Shown: one piece after another, positions 61,385 through 64,000 of the stretch | How positions within the stretch are numbered: the stretch's first letter is position 1 | Layout of the letters: each line of letters opens with the position of its first letter | DNA from: Edwardsiella anguillarum | GTDB lineage: Bacteria > Pseudomonadota > Gammaproteobacteria > Enterobacterales > Enterobacteriaceae | Length of the DNA stretch: 64,000 bases | Reading direction: 5' to 3' (one strand) | Assembly: GCF_008801815.1 (NCBI RefSeq) | Contig: NZ_VZOX01000004.1 | Made by a program: the position numbers and the translations under genes | Notes under the pieces: model-generated | What the model saw: only the letters and a program-made list of their open reading frames with translations | Told to the model about the DNA's origin: nothing | Databases searched by the model: none

Positions 61385-63886
61385 TCAGTTGCGGCCGAAC
61401 ATATCCTTGATCCAACTGGCAACACCGTCGCTGCTCTGCCCCTGGCCAGCGGCAGCCGGCGGCGGCGCACTGCACAGCGACTGCGGATCGTCGGTCCAGA
61501 CCGGCAGGGTACGCCCGCTGCCGCACTGGAAATTACCGGCGTCATCGACCCCTACCATGCTGATCCCCTGCGGCGGCACCAGATCCAGCGCCAGCGGCGT
61601 CTGATTCTCCAGATAACGGCGGTACAGGGTCAGGGCACCGCTGGCCCCGGTCAACTTGGAGGGGCCGTTATTATCGCGCCCAACCCAGGTGATCGCGACC
61701 TCCTTCCCGTCGATACCGGCAAACCAGCTGTCGCGCAGATCGTTCGTGGTACCGGTCTTAGCCGCCAGATGGTAGCGGCCAAATTTACCCGACAGCGACC
61801 GCGAGGTTCCGCTCACCACCCCCTGCTGCATGGCATACAGCGTCAGGTAGGCCGCCTGCGGGGCCACCACGCTCTGCGCCTGGGGCAGGCTCTGATACAG
61901 GACAGTGCCGTCCTCGGCGATCACCGAACGCAGCGCCGACAGGGTCGCCCGATTACCACCGGCGGCGATGGTCTGATAGGCCTGGGCCACCTCCATCGGT
62001 GTCAGGTTGATCGCGCCCAGCAGCATGGCAGGAACTGGATCAATGACGCTCTTCGGGACGCCCAGCTGTTGCCAGGTCGCACTGATCCTGTCCAGCCCCA
62101 GCGCCATGCCCAAATTCACCGTCGGTACGTTGAGCGACTGCGCCAGCGCGGTCATCAGCATCACCTGTCCACGGTACTGACGATCGTAGTTTTTCGGCTC
62201 CCAGTAGGTGCCGTTGGAGAGCTTGATCGACACCGGCTGATCCGTCAGCGGGGTATTTAGGCGATAGCTAGCCGGCTCGCTCAGCGCCGTCAGATAGGTC
62301 GGCGGCTTGGCCAGCGAGCCGATCAGACGACGGGCGTCCATCGCGCGGTTAAAGCCGGCAAACTGGGTCTGCGCACCGCCCACCATCGCACGCACTTCGC
62401 CGCTGAAGCGATCGACCACCACCATGGCCGCCTCCAGATCGTCTAAGTGGCGCGCCGCGCGCAGCGCCGGAATACCGGCCTCGACGGCTTTCTCCGCCGC
62501 GTCCTGCGAGACAGGATCGAGGGTGGTAAAGATTTTCACCCCAGAGAGGTCCTGTACCTTATCGCCCAGCTTAGCCTGCAGCTCCTGGCGCACCAGCTGC
62601 ATAAACGCAGGCTGCGGCGAGATGACGCCCCCCTTGGGCTGTACCCCGAGCGGGCGGGCGCTGAGCATGTTGTACAGATCCTGATCGATGATCTTCTGCT
62701 CCAGCAACAGATGCAGCACCACATTGCGCCGCTCCAGCGCCAGCTTGGGATTACGCCACGGGTTATACAGCGATGCTCCCTTGACCATGCCCACCAGCAG
62801 CGCCTGCTGATCCAGGCTCAGCTCTTCTACCGGACGGCCAAAGTAATACAGGCTGGCCAGCGGGAAACCGCGGATCTGATCGTTGCCGCTCTGTCCCAGG
62901 TACACCTCGTTGAGGTACAGCTCCAGAATGCGATCCTTGCTGTAGCGGTAGTCAAGGATCAGCGCCATATAGGCTTCGTTAAGCTTGCGCCATAGGGAGC
63001 GCTCGTTGCTCAGGAACAGGTTTTTCACCAGCTGCTGAGTCAGGGTGCTTCCCCCCTGCACCGTACGCCCGGCCGTCAGGTTGGCCAGCAGCGCACGGCC
63101 AATGGAGTAGAAGCTGATGCCGTCGTGCTGATAGAAGTGGCGATCCTCCGTCGCCATCAGGGTATCCACCAGCAGCGTCGGGAAGCCGCTGCGCGGCACA
63201 AACAGACGCTGCTCGCCGTTGGGCGACTGCAGCATCGTGATCAGCCGGGGATCGAGACGGAAAAAGCCAAACTGGCGCTTATTCTCCAGATTGACAATCT
63301 CGTTCAGGCCATCCGCATCAAACACCAGGCGAGCGTGGATCTGCCCCTCTTTTCCATCAGGAAAATCAAAGGGGCGGCGCAGCATATCGATACTGCTGCC
63401 CGAGACGGTAAACTCGCCGGGACGGGTGATACGACTCACCTCGCGGTACTGCATGCCCTCCAGCAGATTGACCATCTCTTTCTTGCTGTAGTTCATCCCC
63501 GGCTCAAGGCTGACCATCCGACCATACACGGCGGCCGGCAGCTGCCAGACCTTACCGTCGATACGACTGCGGATCTGCTGATCGAGATAGACCCCATAGG
63601 CGCCAATGACGACCAGCGCGACCAGCGCCAGACGAAACAGCAGCCACAGCACGCGGCGCCGACGGGAACGTTTTACCTGTTTGCGCGCCACATCACCCTC
63701 ATCATCGTCATCATCATATCCACCATCATCACTCTCCCCACGCGCCTGGTCATCCTCGTCGTAGTCATCCTCGTCGTAGTCATCCTCGTCGTAACGACGG
63801 CGACGGCGCGCAGGCTCTCCGCGTGGCGGCTGCGCCGCCCGTTTTTTACCTTTACGCCCGATTGGCTGGCGATCGTCCCCAGACAT
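61385..63886 (-). CDS. mrcB: Penicillin-binding protein 1B
   Basis: Bifunctional peptidoglycan synthase (class A PBP). The 833 aa (E. coli 844) have a charged cytoplasmic N-terminus with an Asp/Glu repeat (32-65) and one membrane segment (about 80-102). The UB2H domain binding LpoB follows. The GT51 transglycosylase domain has EDRHFYQHDGIS and QGGSTLTQQLVKNLFLS. The transpeptidase has the active-site Ser in IGSLAKPPTYLTAL (SLAK; E. coli SIGSLAKP), the SLN motif in AQSLNVPTVN and KTGTTND. All catalytic motifs are intact. The next gene upstream lies outside the window. Confidence 0.97.
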   Translation of the reverse strand: MSGDDRQPIGRKGKKRAAQPPRGEPARRRRRYDEDDYDEDDYDEDDQARGESDDGGYDDDDDEGDVARKQVKRSRRRRVLWLLFRLALVALVVIGAYGVYLDQQIRSRIDGKVWQLPAAVYGRMVSLEPGMNYSKKEMVNLLEGMQYREVSRITRPGEFTVSGSSIDMLRRPFDFPDGKEGQIHARLVFDADGLNEIVNLENKRQFGFFRLDPRLITMLQSPNGEQRLFVPRSGFPTLLVDTLMATEDRHFYQHDGISFYSIGRALLANLTAGRTVQGGSTLTQQLVKNLFLSNERSLWRKLNEAYMALILDYRYSKDRILELYLNEVYLGQSGNDQIRGFPLASLYYFGRPVEELSLDQQALLVGMVKGASLYNPWRNPKLALERRNVVLHLLLEQKIIDQDLYNMLSARPLGVQPKGGVISPQPAFMQLVRQELQAKLGDKVQDLSGVKIFTTLDPVSQDAAEKAVEAGIPALRAARHLDDLEAAMVVVDRFSGEVRAMVGGAQTQFAGFNRAMDARRLIGSLAKPPTYLTALSEPASYRLNTPLTDQPVSIKLSNGTYWEPKNYDRQYRGQVMLMTALAQSLNVPTVNLGMALGLDRISATWQQLGVPKSVIDPVPAMLLGAINLTPMEVAQAYQTIAAGGNRATLSALRSVIAEDGTVLYQSLPQAQSVVAPQAAYLTLYAMQQGVVSGTSRSLSGKFGRYHLAAKTGTTNDLRDSWFAGIDGKEVAITWVGRDNNGPSKLTGASGALTLYRRYLENQTPLALDLVPPQGISMVGVDDAGNFQCGSGRTLPVWTDDPQSLCSAPPPAAAGQGQSSDGVASWIKDMFGRN
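63749..63793 (-). repeat. Tandem 15-base repeat within mrcB
   Basis: Three perfect head-to-tail copies of a 15-base unit (GTCATCCTCGTCGTA on the plus strand) encode YDEDD three times at residues 32-46 of PBP1b. A further Asp-rich run follows at 57-62. Confidence 0.9.
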
Positions 63887-64000
63887 ATCCTGTTTCTCCG
63901 GCTGTAATACGGCCTAAGCCGCCTAATATGCGCCTGTGTCCCCCGCAAATAACAGGGGGAACGCTCTGAAAATTAATGTCGCTTGGTGCGCCGGGTCGGC

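Overview
The window reads as a chromosomal core segment of a GC-rich enterobacterium. Almost every protein is a full-length, close match to an Escherichia coli product, and the coding DNA looks close to 60% GC. From the gene order, GC level and the porin type I infer Edwardsiella or a near relative. That is recognition from memory, not a search result. I see no prophage, insertion sequence, integron or CRISPR array.

Region 1 (1-20018) is the envelope and translation cluster, read leftward: rpsB, tsf, pyrH, frr, dxr, ispU, cdsA, rseP, bamA, skp, lpxD, fabZ, lpxA, lpxB, rnhB, dnaE. The gene map diverges rightward from rpsB. The cluster joins isoprenoid and phospholipid precursor synthesis, lipid A synthesis, outer-membrane protein assembly, translation factors and the replicative polymerase. 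Terminators split it after rpsB (attenuator), tsf, frr and bamA.

Region 2 (20108-24403, rightward) holds glnD, dapD and yaeH. Region 3 (24431-35386) holds yqcA, truC, yqcC, the sRNA gene csrB, syd, queF, ppnN, xni, rlmM, ygdD, gcvA, the sRNA gene gcvB, and csdA-csdE. Both sRNA genes are missed by ORF-based reading. csrB is read leftward between syd and yqcC; its UvrY box overlaps the syd terminator. gcvB is divergent from gcvA.

Region 4 (35365-56416) holds tcdA, mltA, three identical tandem initiator tRNA genes, amiC, argA (with a double ARG box), the recombination block recC-ptrA-recB-recD, a four-gene minor pseudopilin cluster (ppdA, ppdB, ygdB, ppdC), thyA and lgt. Region 5 (56417-64000) holds ygbE, iap, a DUF2076 gene, an AT-rich 550-base stretch, a trimeric porin gene and mrcB (PBP1b).

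Relative to E. coli, two chromosomal neighbourhoods (map/dapD/mrcB and syd-to-lgt) are joined here. I found no undescribed multi-gene system. The points most worth a second look are the fused syd terminator/UvrY box before csrB, a structured inverted repeat between syd and queF, a Glu-to-Gln change at the predicted catalytic base of Iap, minor pseudopilins lacking Glu5, and the AT-rich block before the porin gene.
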